Shown here piece after piece: positions 25,641-38,379 of a stretch of 64,000 nt of DNA (positions within the stretch are counted from its first letter, which is position 1; every line of letters begins with the position of its first letter). The notes beneath the pieces are model-generated. The model ran no database searches and was not told where the DNA came from. It saw only the letters and a program-made list of their open reading frames with translations. The position numbers and the translations under genes are program-made. Origin of the DNA: Nymphaea colorata (taxonomy: Eukaryota; Streptophyta; Magnoliopsida; Nymphaeales; Nymphaeaceae); the NCBI RefSeq assembly GCF_008831285.2, contig NC_045146.1, positions 24,569,703 through 24,633,702 of the forward strand, written 5' to 3'.

Positions 25641-26420
25641 AATTGCAAGGAGCGTTACTCCCCGTAAGAAAAACGGCTTTGTTGAAGAAAAGGGAAATCA
25701 AGCTCTACCAACAGGAGCGCGCCCACTCAAAACCCTCAAAGAAGAATGGGAAGGGAAAACCCCGCACGCAGAGAGAACCAACCTACTCCACATCATCAAC
25801 ATCATGCACTACAGGAAATCACCGAAAACCAAGAGAACCAGAATTTCTTAAAGACAAAACCCCAGAGGGGGAGAGAGAGAGAAAGGAACCTCGTCACAAT
25901 CAAGAAAAGCAGGGGCGGGGCACGGGGAACCGCCAAGGTTCCTCCAGTCTTATTACGAAACCCTAAGCTCCACGATCGAGATCACGAGTTCCTCCAGATC
26001 TCGAGTTCCTCCAGGTTCCGCTATGGCGAAACCCTAGCTCTCCCTCCCTCTCTGTCGCTCCCGCTCTCCCTCCCCCTCTCCTGCTGCTGCTGTTTCTTTT
26101 TCCTCTCCGTCTCTCTCATTTTAATTTTTCTCGCACTGCCAGTTCCTGTACGCACGTGAGAAGAAGGCCCCGCACGCTTGAGCCAGCTGACGGGGGGCGA
26201 GTTCAGAGGCATGAGAACGTGATTCAATTACGAAAGAACCCTCAGAGGGATCTAGAAATTACCGACCTTGGACCCCAGCGAAGCGAGCGAGGCTTCGGTT
26301 GCCCGGTGTGGGGCCGCAGGGTGGGTCCCACGAGCGGGTCGGGCCTAATTTGGAGCGGGGCCCAGGGACTTTTAATCTGTGGAGGGGACCATGGGGTCAG
26401 ATGGTTGCGGGGCCCACAGC
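25641..26420 (-). promoter_or_regulatory. Promoter/leader block with telo-boxes and TCP sites
   Basis: Telo-boxes AAACCCTA lie at 25958-25965 and 26029-26036 within a CT/GA-rich stretch typical of plant leaders. Beyond them are three sites fitting GGNCCCAC (class I TCP): 26308-26315 (reverse), 26321-26331 (GTGGGTCCCAC, reads on both strands) and 26410-26417. Telo-boxes combined with TCP/site II elements are known from promoters of plant growth and translation genes. The block probably drives the TFIIS-domain gene on the minus strand; bidirectional activity is possible. Confidence 0.5.
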
Positions 26421-27827
26421 CGTGTTCCCTTCCAAGCGAGGTGGGCTCCACACTTCCTTCTCCATGTCGTCCAACTGCCTCCTCGGTGTGCATGCTCGGA
26501 TCGAATTTGAATGGGATTTGAAATACAAATGAGGAAAAGTTACATTTGGATCCAAATTTAAATTTCGAATCAAAACTGATCGATTTTCAAAATCGAAGAG
26601 TGTTTGATATGAGATATTTATTTAAATCCAAATTCAATCTAAATCTAAATCCAAATGTGACATGATTTAGTATATTAATTTTTTTTTTTTCTATATGTCG
26701 AAACGGTTCGATTGAATATCAAATAGGATATATTAACATTCCTAGTACATGTTTGAATGCAGTTACAGATATATTTTAAAAAGCCTTTTTGTTATGATAA
26801 ACTTAATTCTAGGTTTTATTCAGGCTTTTATAGTGACTTAATCACGCCGTCAGCATGGTCTTTTATGTTGCACTTGTTTGACGTCCTTTTTAACTCTTTT
26901 CGTAACAATCTTTTGCTTAGAAAATAACTTTCCAGCATTTTAATAAAAAATAGTAGTAGTGATTTAGAAAAAGATAAACTAGGAAGTGCTAAGCGGCCCA
27001 TGATTTAAATAATAAAATATGTCTTACCTCTGAGGTGCAACGTAGTTGACCCAGTTATGGGCATGAAGGCCTTAGATCATCAATTTGGATGTTATGTTCT
27101 TATGTTGTTGCATGAATAGAACTGGACTTATCGGACAAGGTGGATCTTAGATCTGACACTATGATTGATTGACTTTCTCTTTCAAATTTTGGATCCGACT
27201 TTACACGTGTAGATCCAATCGCAAATCTAGACTTCAAGAATGATGCATATAGAAAAAAATGGGTCAGTCAACCAACCGTGCACCGTTTCGTTCTATGTAA
27301 TCAATGATTGAGATGGACCAGACCAGACCCGTTCCTGTAAGGGAATTATATTATTGTTTTCGCCTAGACAAACTTCAATTGGCTCAACATCAGTAAGGCA
27401 GACCAGCCTCGGTGCATGTCCATAACATGTGGACCCTATGTGTCCAGTTTTTAGGTTTTTTTTTTTTTTTTTCTTTCTAATCATATAACACAAACCATAG
27501 AGCATTCAACAGGAAAACCTCTCTTTCGTTATATATATATATATATATATTCCATGGGAGGAGGTAGTTTAATAAGGGCAATAGAGCTGGCAAGAAAGGG
27601 AAGGAGGGTAGGCATGGCTTTTGTGGCTGGCACGACCATGGAATGTCCCACGATGAGTCACTAAACGTCAAAGTCAATGGTCAAACTGCCATTAACCCAA
27701 ACCCAACAGCGGTTAATCGGTCTTCATCTTGTGCGCAAGCAGCCAGATCTAACATGGCCCCGTCAAGCCACCATCACTTTCAGTGGCCCATAGTGCCGAC
27801 GTACTTGTCGGTTCACATTTTCAAACG

Positions 27828-27830
<3 letters not shown>

Positions 27831-27901
<71 letters not shown>
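27831..27901. repeat. (TA)n microsatellite, about 71 bp
   Basis: An uninterrupted TA dinucleotide run. Frames crossing it translate as poly-Tyr/Ile and are artefacts. Confidence 0.97.
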
Positions 27902-27904
<3 letters not shown>

Positions 27905-29989
27905 TTTAAATGACGAAAATGAAAATGAAATCGAAGGTTCTACCAACAGAGCGATAGGAGATAAGATTGGTTCATAGGCACTAATTTGTTATGCCTAGAT
28001 TGTTATAATGTTGGGTAAATAATATTGCTTACACTAAGTGTCATTAGCCTGGATTAAGACATTCTTAGAAGCTATGACATTTTTTTAACTTGCCAAATGA
28101 CTCTATGGCAAAAAGTGCGTTTCCTACTTTAGAGAAAATAACAAAAAAAAAGTCCAATTATGTGAAATGGAGACAAGCCGTCAGCATTGAAAAGGCAAGC
28201 ATTTGATTTCGAAAAGAAGTGTCATTTCTTAATATATTTATTTCGTTTGAATTAGTTTGACATCAACTCGTATCATTTTTTTTTTAATATGCTTCGATCA
28301 TTTGAATTAGTTTATTACCAACCAATATAAAATGTTCTAGCTAGATATTTGATTTGATCACCCTTCTCTCTCTCTCTCCATATATATATATACACATATA
28401 TATTATGAAAGTAGCAGTAGGGCAATTTTTTTTGCTCTGGGGGAGAGGACACCTTTAAAAAAGAGCAGAGGAGAGGAGAGGAGAGTAGGTCAACAATGTC
28501 CCAAGGCCACAAATTTTGTTGCTTAAAAAGGGTGCAAGGGGGTGGTGGGTCAGCTTTAGTGGAATATTGCTTCAATGGCCAACCTTAGCCTAATGACAGC
28601 AATCAAAGGGTGATTAAACCCCCTTTGAAAAGGAGGAGGAGGAGCTGAAAAGCATGTTTCTCTTCCAAGAACGTGGTATTAACCATGGAATTGGAGAAAA
28701 GTTTACCCTAACTAAGATGAGTTCGAGACTTTAGCATTGTAGTGTGGTGTGAAAGAGAAGATAGTGGAAAGGTGTTTGAGTCCAACTTCTTTTGCTTTTG
28801 CTTTTTCCCTTTTTTTAAGTTGTTACATTCTTCCAAGAGCTGAAGAGTGCGATGGGAAAAATTGAAAATCGAATCATGTGGGCTAATCTAATCAACTGTG
28901 CATTGGCATAAGGATATTAGTATATTTACACAAAGAAGAATGAAAATAATATATAAGAACAATTTTATAAGTTAAGAATGCTAAAATCATTTAAAAATAC
29001 TAAAAATGAATAATAAATTTCATTTCAGTTCCTGTATAATATCTTTGAAATATAATGAGACACCTAAAAACAGCCTTGAATCCTAAAAAGATAGGAAGGG
29101 ATTGCTTCCAACTCACTTGAACTGTGAAGAAAATTGCACCCATATTGTCCATTTAGGAGGTTTAGTATCAAATTATTGACTTCCATATATATATATATAT
29201 GCATATACATGATCGACCCACTTGGGCTCGGTAGCTCTATTGACATTTAAAAACAAAAAGAAGAAGGAAAAAAGGTGAAAGTTAGGCTTTAAATGAAAAG
29301 GGGAAGAATCGATAGAACCATAACTTTCTTCAATGAGTGTCATTTATGAGCGTTGCCACTTGCTCCATGTCAATGATCAAGATAAATTCTTTTTGCTTCC
29401 TAGAGTCAATTTCTTGCCATATTAAACTATCCATACTTGTCTGCCCATATATTTTCCTTGCAAAAGACCCCCATTGTATTAGGTTTTTGATCAACAATTG
29501 TTTACTCCGTTTCTCTCTCTAGACTATATATATATATACACAGAGAGAGAGAAAGGTTTTACATGGGCTTTCGTGCAGGGCATTCAATGTCATGGAGTAA
29601 TTAATGCGGGGAAGAAATTATTTTAACTATTCCTTGCAGAAGGAAAATATTTAACGAGAGGAAAACGAGGAAGATGGAACTTTTCGGTGTGACACAGCGA
29701 CCTCCACATAAATGACAACCCTCCGAAGCTCTTTCATTAAAATACTAAACAAACAATAAAGTCTGACCAAAGCACATTCCCAGAAATATATTATATACTT
29801 AAATACGGACATTGATAGTTCGGTCCAGAGTAGAGTATGATCCCCACCATTATAATATCACCTGCGCTTAAGCCATCCAACCACGGGCCAATACTATCAT
29901 TAACCAATAAGTAATCATGTTTATCCTTTAATGTACTGAATTATCGCAATAAAAAATTATTAACTAAATAAAAAGGTGAGCAAGAAACT

Positions 29990-30330
29990 GTCAAAGGCCG
30001 GTACGGAAGGGGGTGGGTGGGGCCCGGAGTCGTACCCTGACCGGTGAGTGCACGAAGTGACGTTGTGGAGCCGACTGACAGCTGTCCCTTCCCCACCCTG
30101 CTTGTCGGCCTTCTACGGGCCACAAGTCTCTTCTTTTTCTGACCATGGGGCCCGCATATCCCCTGCCAGCCACGTGTCCGTTTTTAGTGGGGCCCGAAAA
30201 GGGCCGCTTACGTCAGTGCGGAGCCCAACCGATGCTCTTTAATTTGGATTTGGGTCGCATTTCTTTGTTCGGATTTGAATCTCGGGTCCGGACTGCGTGT
30301 CCAACCAGATGGGATCCATTTAATGATTCC
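29990..30330. promoter_or_regulatory. Orphan GC-rich island with TCP-type sites
   Basis: A GC-rich island in AT-rich surroundings. GTGGGGCC at 30017-30024 and 30187-30194 read GGCCCCAC on the minus strand, fitting GGNCCCAC. Similar but imperfect GGGGCCC blocks lie at about 30147. The composition resembles the promoter block at 26.3 kb, but no recognisable gene starts nearby on either strand. Confidence 0.3.
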
Positions 30331-33300
30331 CCTGTGGATTGAGGCAGCCAAAAGAGAGCATGAGAGGGACTCGGTAGAAGAATCTAATTCTCCTCCTATG
30401 GGGCTCCACATTATGTACATTAATAATATTCCCAATTATTAATGGACATCGTGGATCCTCAAGTGAAAAAAAAAAAAAAAGATTGGCACTTGAGAAGAAT
30501 TTATGAGGAGAACATCAACTCACGCCGACTGCATTTTGGCCTTTTTTTTTTTTTTTTAAACTTTTTGCAGTACTGTTAAATGTATTTTTGTCGTGCTCCA
30601 CCTGCCATGAATAGGCGCTTGAACAACTTCTATTGATTCAAACTAAGCTCCTTTTTGCTTGTTAAACTGAAAAAACATATTGTTAAATGCATGTAATTTA
30701 GTTCACATAAAACAAACTCCCAAGTCCCACCAATTAAATTATGCCACCTTAAACTTATTTCAACTCATCGCCAATCTCATAAATGACAACCATAAGAACG
30801 GATGAACATATTTGAAGCTTAGAAGTGGATGGAGGAATTGACGAGACAAGTTGGGATGGAGGCAGTGGAGCTAGGACCCCGATGGGGCCGACTGCCCACT
30901 CGGGTGGTGGACCGATGGGACTCAAAGTCTCGGAAAAACTGGTCTCTATCGCCCTCGGAATTAAAAATCTTAGGACGCGGGAGACGGGCCCTTGCGTTGT
31001 GATGTGATGTGACTGGGAGAAAAGCACTGCGTGGATTGTCCGAATCTCCGACTTGGCATTTATTTATAAATGATTAACAACAACAGGAGGAGGAAATTTA
31101 AGCTGTACTTTGTCGATTGGAATGGAATAAATGAATCGATTAGAATAAGTTCGGACCTTTAAGCGGAGCCGTGCGTTTGGCAACTTGCAACTCACTCTCA
31201 TTAATTGCTTTTGTTAGGTCTAACAGTGAGAGCCCCGTCTACTTCGCTAACGGGTTCGGACTCAAAGCCATCGGCTTTGAGCGTTAGGGATTTAATAGCC
31301 CGTCTTTTTTGTTGTAACTAGGCGAGTTATCAAAAGAAAATAAGAAAAAAATCATATCCTTCTCGAGACTTCAAATCTCTTACGTCTCAAAATCTTAACC
31401 TTTTTCATTAGCTGGCGCTAGGTTTGACGTGATTGATTAGCTACCGGCCCGGGTCCTCTTGATGTTTAGAAGGAACAAAAAGTCCCTGACGATTTGTCCC
31501 TACAATATGGTCCTTGGATTTACGAAGAAGAGGGTGAATGGAATATATTAAGTTAATAGAGAGGCCCGTTTAACAAGTACTTTCACCATTAATGCGGCAA
31601 ATCTTTTTCATACCCACAAACGGTATAGAATAGATGAAGGTATGGGTGGCCACAGCTAAGTAAGTACATAGGGAGCCGGTAAGAATCAGATTTATAGTAC
31701 AGAAAAGAATGACTAGAAATGCTTTGCTCGATCTGTCTGCATCCTTACTGCCAACCTCGGCCTAGCTCAGGCTCTTCTTTTAATACAATTAATTGCACCA
31801 AAGAGTACAATTGCACAGGTACTCCTTTGGCAACTTCGTCTATTTTACTTCTAATGGCGGAGTAAAAAAAAGCAAAGGAATAGTCAATACCGGAGTAACC
31901 TCATGATCTTCTCTCGCCATAAATAAACCCAGGGTTTTCAAGTTTGGCTCATTCTGTGGAACGAGATGAGATCGAAGCTTCTTCAATGTCAAAGCTTTGT
32001 CTAAATCAGCAAGCCTAGGCTGAGCAGAAGCCAATAATACACGCTTGAACCAGCTCAAGCTGTGGTGTCTCTTTGCTTCAATGTTTAACGAGACAAAGAG
32101 TTGAGCTTGGCAACAAAACCACTATTACATATATGTGACATTAGTTTATAGTTTTCGTTTGAATTTGAGGATACATACGTGAGCTTTGTCGAGATCGAAG
32201 AAAGTTATGCATAATTGAGTTGGCTCATGTAGTCGAAGTAGTGGTTCAGATTGACTATTTAATGGGCGAATCACGGTTCACAAGCGAGCTTAGCTTAGGC
32301 GAGTCAAGTTCAAGCCAACTTACCTCGGAATCTAGGTGGTTCTATCGTACAGCTTTCAACTTGAATGTTGTTCCTGCCATGCCACTTTTGCCCACTTTTG
32401 CTATATAGAAGAGTAGCACTAACTAAAAAGTGAATTAAGCAAGTGTCGTCTATAGATCCTTCACTCCTCTCGGCATAATTTTATAAACTGAGTACATTTA
32501 CTTTAACACCGGCCTTTTTGAGTGAAGCTTGCTTTAGTTTAGTTTGTTATTGAACAAGCGGAGCAGTTTCAAGTCCGCGAACCTCCTTCTTAAGATAAAT
32601 TTTGTAGGGGTGGGGGTAAGGAAGATCAAGACACACCCGCCGCCGCCCGGTGACAGAGCTAGGTGTGGGCAGCTGCTTACACGGAGCTGATGTCATGAGA
32701 AGTGCCATTTGGATTCAACAAAAAGCTCTAAGACGCATTGTATTATTTTCTCCACCATTCATACATGCCCTAAGTTTGATTGGTTCAATCATTTTTATTC
32801 ATGAACAAGTTCATAGACTTTGGTAGAATAAGAAAGCGGAAAAGAATAAATAAAAAAAAAAAATCGGCACGTGACATACTGGCTTTCAGATAGGCAAATA
32901 ATTAGAATGGTTGAGAAGAAGAAGATGGCGACAATAATGAATCGACGCTATCATGGACCACAAAAGAGTAACCAAAGTAATTACTAAGGCCATGCAGATA
33001 GATCCTTGACATCACATGGTCCACATCTTGATGGTTACTTTTCTGCCCTTGCTGGATACGGATCTGCTCAAACTGTTCGGACTCTTACTGAACTCAGACA
33101 TGTATGGTACTACGTATATACTAATACGAGGATGGGCAAGACCCAATTGTTTCATATACGGATCCATGACATTCTTCGGTAGATGCACCACAATCTTAGT
33201 TGATGGGAGTTCTACTCTCTATTCATATTTCGACGCAGCCCAATACCCCAAAAATAAGAGAGAGAAAGGGCTTCGGCTTCCTTGAGTTTTCGGACAATAA

Positions 33301-33738
33301 AGGTCATGAAAATGGTAAGCAAGAACCACCAAAGATTTGGCAGATCCATGTTTTTGTCCGCCAGTATGAAACATAACAATCATAAAAAATTGCCAAGACG
33401 TTAAGATATGGAGATAGAGAGAAGTAATTAAGTCAAGGCAGGTTCTTGACAAGGTTAAAATCTTGGGTGGCCACTGGTTTTGCCTTCATCGGAACATGAC
33501 AAAAGAGGAGGGACGCATGTTGTTGATCAAACTCCGGCGACCCAGTCTCGATTCAACGTGACCTGTCTGGAAAGCTGCCGAGGAGGTCTTGATGCTACTG
33601 GTGGGGTTTGATCTTGACACTTTCACCATCCCGGTTTAATGCGAAAAAGAAAAAGATCCATCATATAATTTATTCATGGGGACAGCGCCTCGCAAAGGCT
33701 GACCATGGTCTCCACTCTCAAACAACATAACATGTCAT

Positions 33739-33784
<46 letters not shown>

Positions 33785-33984
33785 TTTGTTTTTCTCTCAA
33801 CCATCTATTACAAAGAATGAGACGGTTCTCTCGGTGATTTTGAGTAGCCAATCACCACTCACTTACTTTTTCTCTCATGTATATGTACATATTGGTGATT
33901 TACAGAGATATTTTCAGTTTAATTAGCAGCACTACAATTAGGAGCGTGTGTGTAAGCTAACATGGGAATGAGAGACGAATGGCT

Positions 33985-35177
33985 CTATTTTGCTTTGTCT
34001 TTGATAACCTCAATCCCCATCTCGGTTGGGTCGGTCGCCTGTAGCTCATAATGAATCCCCTCTAGAGCCCTCCTCAAGCCATCCTTGAAAGTTGCATACA
34101 ACATCTTCGCTCTTATTTTTGAAGCACTTGGGGACCTGCACGGAAAAGATCTCGTGAATCATTTGAATTAAGTTGCCGGAATCAGTCAGCATTCGGAACG
34201 AGAAGTTCGACATATATTTAACTTCGAGAAAAAGGATAAACTTGTTTGATCTATATGCCTCGCATATATGATGATTTTTAAGCTTTTCATTGTCAATTTT
34301 AAATGTTTGTTTTCTCCTAACAAGACACAGAAATTCCCCAGTGTTGCATGAAATTTCCCCAGAAAGATCAGACAGACCTCTTGTTAAGGATGAAATAAGA
34401 TTTACTATACATGGATAAGATTTACCCATCATTTCAAAGCACCTCATCGTCCTTTAATTTCTTTATCGATGATCTTGTTGATAACTGGCCATACATGAGC
34501 TTATGAATAATATGATGAATCAGAAAAAATTACTTAACATTAAAAGTAGGAGATATTCATAGTAAACGAAAACAATGATATTATATATAGATATATGAAA
34601 GAAATACTATTCATCGTCCTCTCACCGTGGAATTATTATACTATGCTTGTGTAACGGTGGAATCGAAGACACAGTCATTAGATCGATCGACTCGAGCATA
34701 CCCACTTTGCATAGTGGCGCAACCGAGTCAACCTATCTCAGAATTATAGTGCCAAGGATCATAACGTTACCAGGTGATCAAGAAGATCTTGCTCATCGGG
34801 AAATTGTCAATCGTGACAAAGTCGAAATCGAAGACGGCATATCGGCAATCGTCGCTCGGAAGAGACGCGGCGAGTTCTTCATAACTTGCAGCGGATCCGC
34901 CGACCTGGTCGACCATCACCAGCTTCGAGTGCTCGTCGATCTTGAAAACGATGAACTTGTGCGCCTTCTTCTTCTTGAGCTCCGTGAACATATTCTTGCA
35001 CTCATCAGAGATCGGCAGCCCAATGTTTCTCTTGTGAACCAGAAAGCAGGAAAAAGGAGACCCTTTTGTTAGAAATGAACAGGTGGGCATCTCGATTAAC
35101 GAGACATATTGTCTCCAAATTGAAAGTGAACGGCAACAATAACAATAAACCTGTACCATTCTGAATGCCAATGCCAT
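33985..35177 (-). CDS. Actin-depolymerising factor, ADF5/ADF9 type
   Basis: A three-exon model: 35177-35157 (MALAFRM), 35030-34771 and 34135-33985. All introns are GT..AG and the exons sum to 432 nt (143 residues), the usual plant ADF length. The intron just after the first residues and the second inside the Trp codon of FLITW|S match the conserved plant ADF layout. The protein is one ADF-homology domain with DECRYAV-type core (DDCRYAVFDFDFVT), the actin-binding helix region SKIRAKMLYATFKDGLRRAL, and the C-terminal HYELQATDPTEMG. The long exon 1 and VDQVGG/LRRALEG signatures place it with ADF5/ADF9, a subclass reported to bundle rather than sever actin. The position before Gly that normally carries the regulatory Ser/Thr (SGM or TGM) is Ile here (RNIGLP). 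The ATG at 35177 is the first in frame. Confidence 0.93.
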
Positions 35178-35258
35178 GGAAGAAATCACAGAGCAGGCTT
35201 CCTTCTTCCTTTGCTTTTCTTAAAGTTTACTTGCTTTATAGGATGGCTGACCCGAGTG

Positions 35259-35268
35259 TTATATATAG
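35259..35268 (-). promoter_or_regulatory. TATA box of the ADF gene
   Basis: Read on the minus strand the site is CTATATATAA, about 82-91 bases upstream of the ADF start at 35177, which allows a leader of about 50-60 nt. A (TA)n tract at 35299-35355 lies just beyond it, so alternative TATA use is possible. Confidence 0.5.
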
Positions 35269-35295
35269 AGGAGCCTTTTCTAAACGCCCCTTCTT

Positions 35296-35298
<3 letters not shown>

Positions 35299-35355
<57 letters not shown>
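35299..35355. repeat. (TA)n microsatellite in the ADF promoter
   Basis: About 57 bp of TA repeats lie about 120 bases upstream of the ADF start codon, next to its probable TATA box. Length variation here could alter promoter spacing. Confidence 0.95.
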
Positions 35356-35357
<2 letters not shown>

Positions 35358-38300
35358 AAGGCCCAAGTGAGAAAATCGTTGGAGGTGCTGTTTGACCACG
35401 ATTAATTGAATGAGAATGATTGGATGAGTCCTACTAATGATGGAAGTACCAAATCTTTGGAAGCATATATGGACGATGTTTTGTTGTCAAGCACGAACAA
35501 ATTTAAAAAACTTCGTAGCAAAGTGCTTCACCATCAATTGCGTAGTTAATGGGGAAAATATTTGGTACGTAGTAGTATTGAAGGTAGAGGAAGTAATTAG
35601 TAGCTGATCATATGAAAAACCTACCAGGCTTAATCCAAATATGTGGGTTTTGGCAGTTTATCTAGAGGAATGAATCTTGTGTCATGATTGTTTTATAAAA
35701 CAGAATGTAGTGAAGCTTCGAATTTTTGTTTATGGTGGGCTAAATTATTGAGCATTGTAGAAGCATGTATGCACTTTGGAATCGCATGTTTAAAGTTACA
35801 TGAGGCGGATGCCCATTATACCCCAAGGTGCTTTAGCGCACATGGCAGCAAGGTAGTTGGTTTTTTTTATAGGGACTATAGTTGTGTTCAAGTCTTGGAG
35901 TGATCGCTATCATGTTCGAGTGTTCGAGTGCGCTTCTCCTATAAACCATAAAAATTCTAAAGTATGTTATGTCTACCCTCAAGGTAGAGGACACAAGGGG
36001 TAGTGGCCTCTATTAAAGGCAGTGAAATGAACCACTCACTCGTACCTTAAAAAAAAAAAACAAAAAAAAGACCCAATATCAAACCAAAACAAAATTGGAA
36101 AGTCCATTAAAATATCAAATATTTCCATGCATTAATTTTCAATAGTACCAAATATTTTTTTAAGAGAAGTTTAATTCCCCAATGATGGACCTACACGTTT
36201 CGAGGGACACATTATCAAGATGCACTTATATGCTTTGTCTATGCACCACTACACTTCACATTTCAAATGCATTTCTTTTTGCTTGACTTACCATTTGATT
36301 GGATCCCACATGCTTTTCGAAAAATTTTGAAGTTGACCAAACAACATCTTTTATTGCTGGCTTGCCGGGCCAGGCATAGTCGGTCCGGAAGAGTAAGATT
36401 GAAGACCTTAAGTTAAAAGAAGGTCAAGAGTTGAACAATGAAAATACTTTCCGATTAAATAGAATGAATGCAACAAACATTGAATTATTTTCGTACCACT
36501 AAAACATGCTAACCGTTGACAATCTGCGGTTTATGAGTTGTGTGAAAATTCATTAGCAGGAGGTGTGAGGATGTAGAGACTGCTTTCGGCATCTCCGAAT
36601 TTCATTGGATCCCAAGATAAAAACAGGAACTTGGAGGAACTGGATACTTCTTTGCGAAAAAATGATCCATAGAAGGACCACCCACATGCACTAATTAAAT
36701 TAGTTCTTCTTTTTCTTAATGAGAATGACATCCAAGATAATGCTTTACGTGGTTAGGACCACCTCAAGTATTAGGATAAAAGACATGATCAGAGTTCAAC
36801 TTGGAGTGAAGGTGTCGGATTTTGCATTCTGGTGCCCAAAGTAAATTATTGGCTCAACTTTAGTATCAACCACAGATCTTATAGGGGAAGGTGTACAGGT
36901 GCATAGATGAATGCACACTCGCACCTGCAACATGGATTTGAGAAATAATTCATATTCTGTACATTGTAAACCCTTAGTCAAGTTGATAGGATGACTTATA
37001 ATAATTAGTTGATATATTCTTAATATTTAACTAATTCACAAATCTTTCCATCGTTCTTATATATCTTGACAGTGCCATTTAAAAGATTCGACATGCTTCC
37101 CCATGCCCAATTGTAATTTGTGCATATCAGTAACACCAAAAAACAGTAATTTGGTTCTGCCAAGATAGTTTTTTATGATTTGGTGGATTACTATTGATGC
37201 CATGAAACATATGGATATCTGAACATCAAGCCATTGATCAAATCTAGCCACATTTTAAAAGCAAAAATGTCATTGGAGTAAGAAATTCAGAGCTTTTCTT
37301 TTCACTCTGCCTCTCACTTTTTCCTGCGCCGGGCTAGTCAATTTGAACCCATTCTTTTGAAAAAGGAAGAAAAAGGCCAACTCTCGGGATGCAACTTTTT
37401 ATTATACCTGCAAAAGTCCCCCTTTTTTTTTTAGAGGGAAAAAGTTTCTTCTCTTCAACCAAATTGATGCATTATAAAAAGAAGGAAGTCCATGCTTGTG
37501 GAAAAAGTAAAAGGAAGGAGGTGCGGGCCTCTCTGTCTCTGGAAATTCAGAGAAAAGGAAGGCGGAGTCGTGTGAGATCCTTCTCGCTATAATCGCTGCA
37601 GAATATGATGGAAAACTGTGGGAAAAGTGTTATGGGAATCGGTGTCCCTCATAAAGTGTGCCATTGAAAAGGTCTGTGGTCCGTCCGGTCTGAACGCCCC
37701 ATCAAGACATTTTACGAGGGAAATCTGCAATTCTGCTTACCATGGTAAATCTACTTTTCGCAGCCTGATTATATTCAAATTACTTTTCACAGCCTGAGCC
37801 GGTCGACGGGGTCGTCCGGCAACTTCGGCTGGAAGATCAGGCGACAAGATGACCTGTTCCGTGACCGTGATTATCAGGTTATCTCTCTTTCTTGCTCTCT
37901 CTCTCTCTCTCTCTCCTTTCTCTCTGCTGTGGGCCTGTGCCCGTGGGTACTGGGTAGGCTGTAGCATGTAGCTGGTAGACGGTAGCCGACCAGATGTTTC
38001 CAGCGAGCAGCCTTTCGTTGCCTCGGGTCCTTTTGAGGATTTCTTCAGCGACCTTGCCGGGAATCTATGCCGATGCCATGGTTCCTAACTTCCTTGACTA
38101 TGCCATGTTGGTTTCCTTTTTCAGCATTCATGATTCAGGTTTCCGAAGATCACGTAGGATATTGATGGAGGTTCATCATCAGTTGATTTGCCAAGCATAT
38201 ATAACATAGTAATGCCTGTCAGTAGTTACCTTTCATTCAGTGATGCACCGTCCCACTGAGTAGAGTATGATTTTAATTACTTTTATTTTTCTGCTTTACC

Positions 38301-38379
38301 TTTATGTATACATGACTAATAATTTCGCCCGTATAACAAAGAGGCCATCACATTCATTTTCTCAACTTTGTCGTTCGTT
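35356..38379. other. Spacer without a recognised gene
   Basis: AT-rich DNA with poly-A runs (about 36049-36068) and a CT tract at about 37891-37914. The stretch 37740-38200 is somewhat more GC-rich and may be relic coding or promoter DNA attached to the kinase exon that follows, but its frames match nothing I know. Confidence 0.5.

Larger units (their letters stand above)
26530..33984. other. Gene-poor AT-rich spacer with microsatellites
   Basis: No gene is recognised. Contents: (TA)n at 27530-27550, about 71 bp of pure TA at 27831-27901, CT/TA tracts at about 28364-28401, 29184-29200 and 29525-29551, a (TA)n tract at 33742-33781, several poly-A/T runs, and a GC-rich island at about 29990-30330 (separate entry). 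A perfect 9-bp hairpin CTCAAAGCC-atc-GGCTTTGAG lies at 31261-31281. Confidence 0.55.

Noticed and set aside
27643..27977. Frames with long Tyr-Ile runs here and at 33705-33926 and 35165-35405
   Set aside because: They are translations of (TA)n microsatellites.
31261..31281. Perfect 9-bp hairpin followed by a T-rich stretch, resembling an intrinsic terminator
   Set aside because: Intrinsic terminators are bacterial; the T-run is about 25 bases away and no gene ends here.
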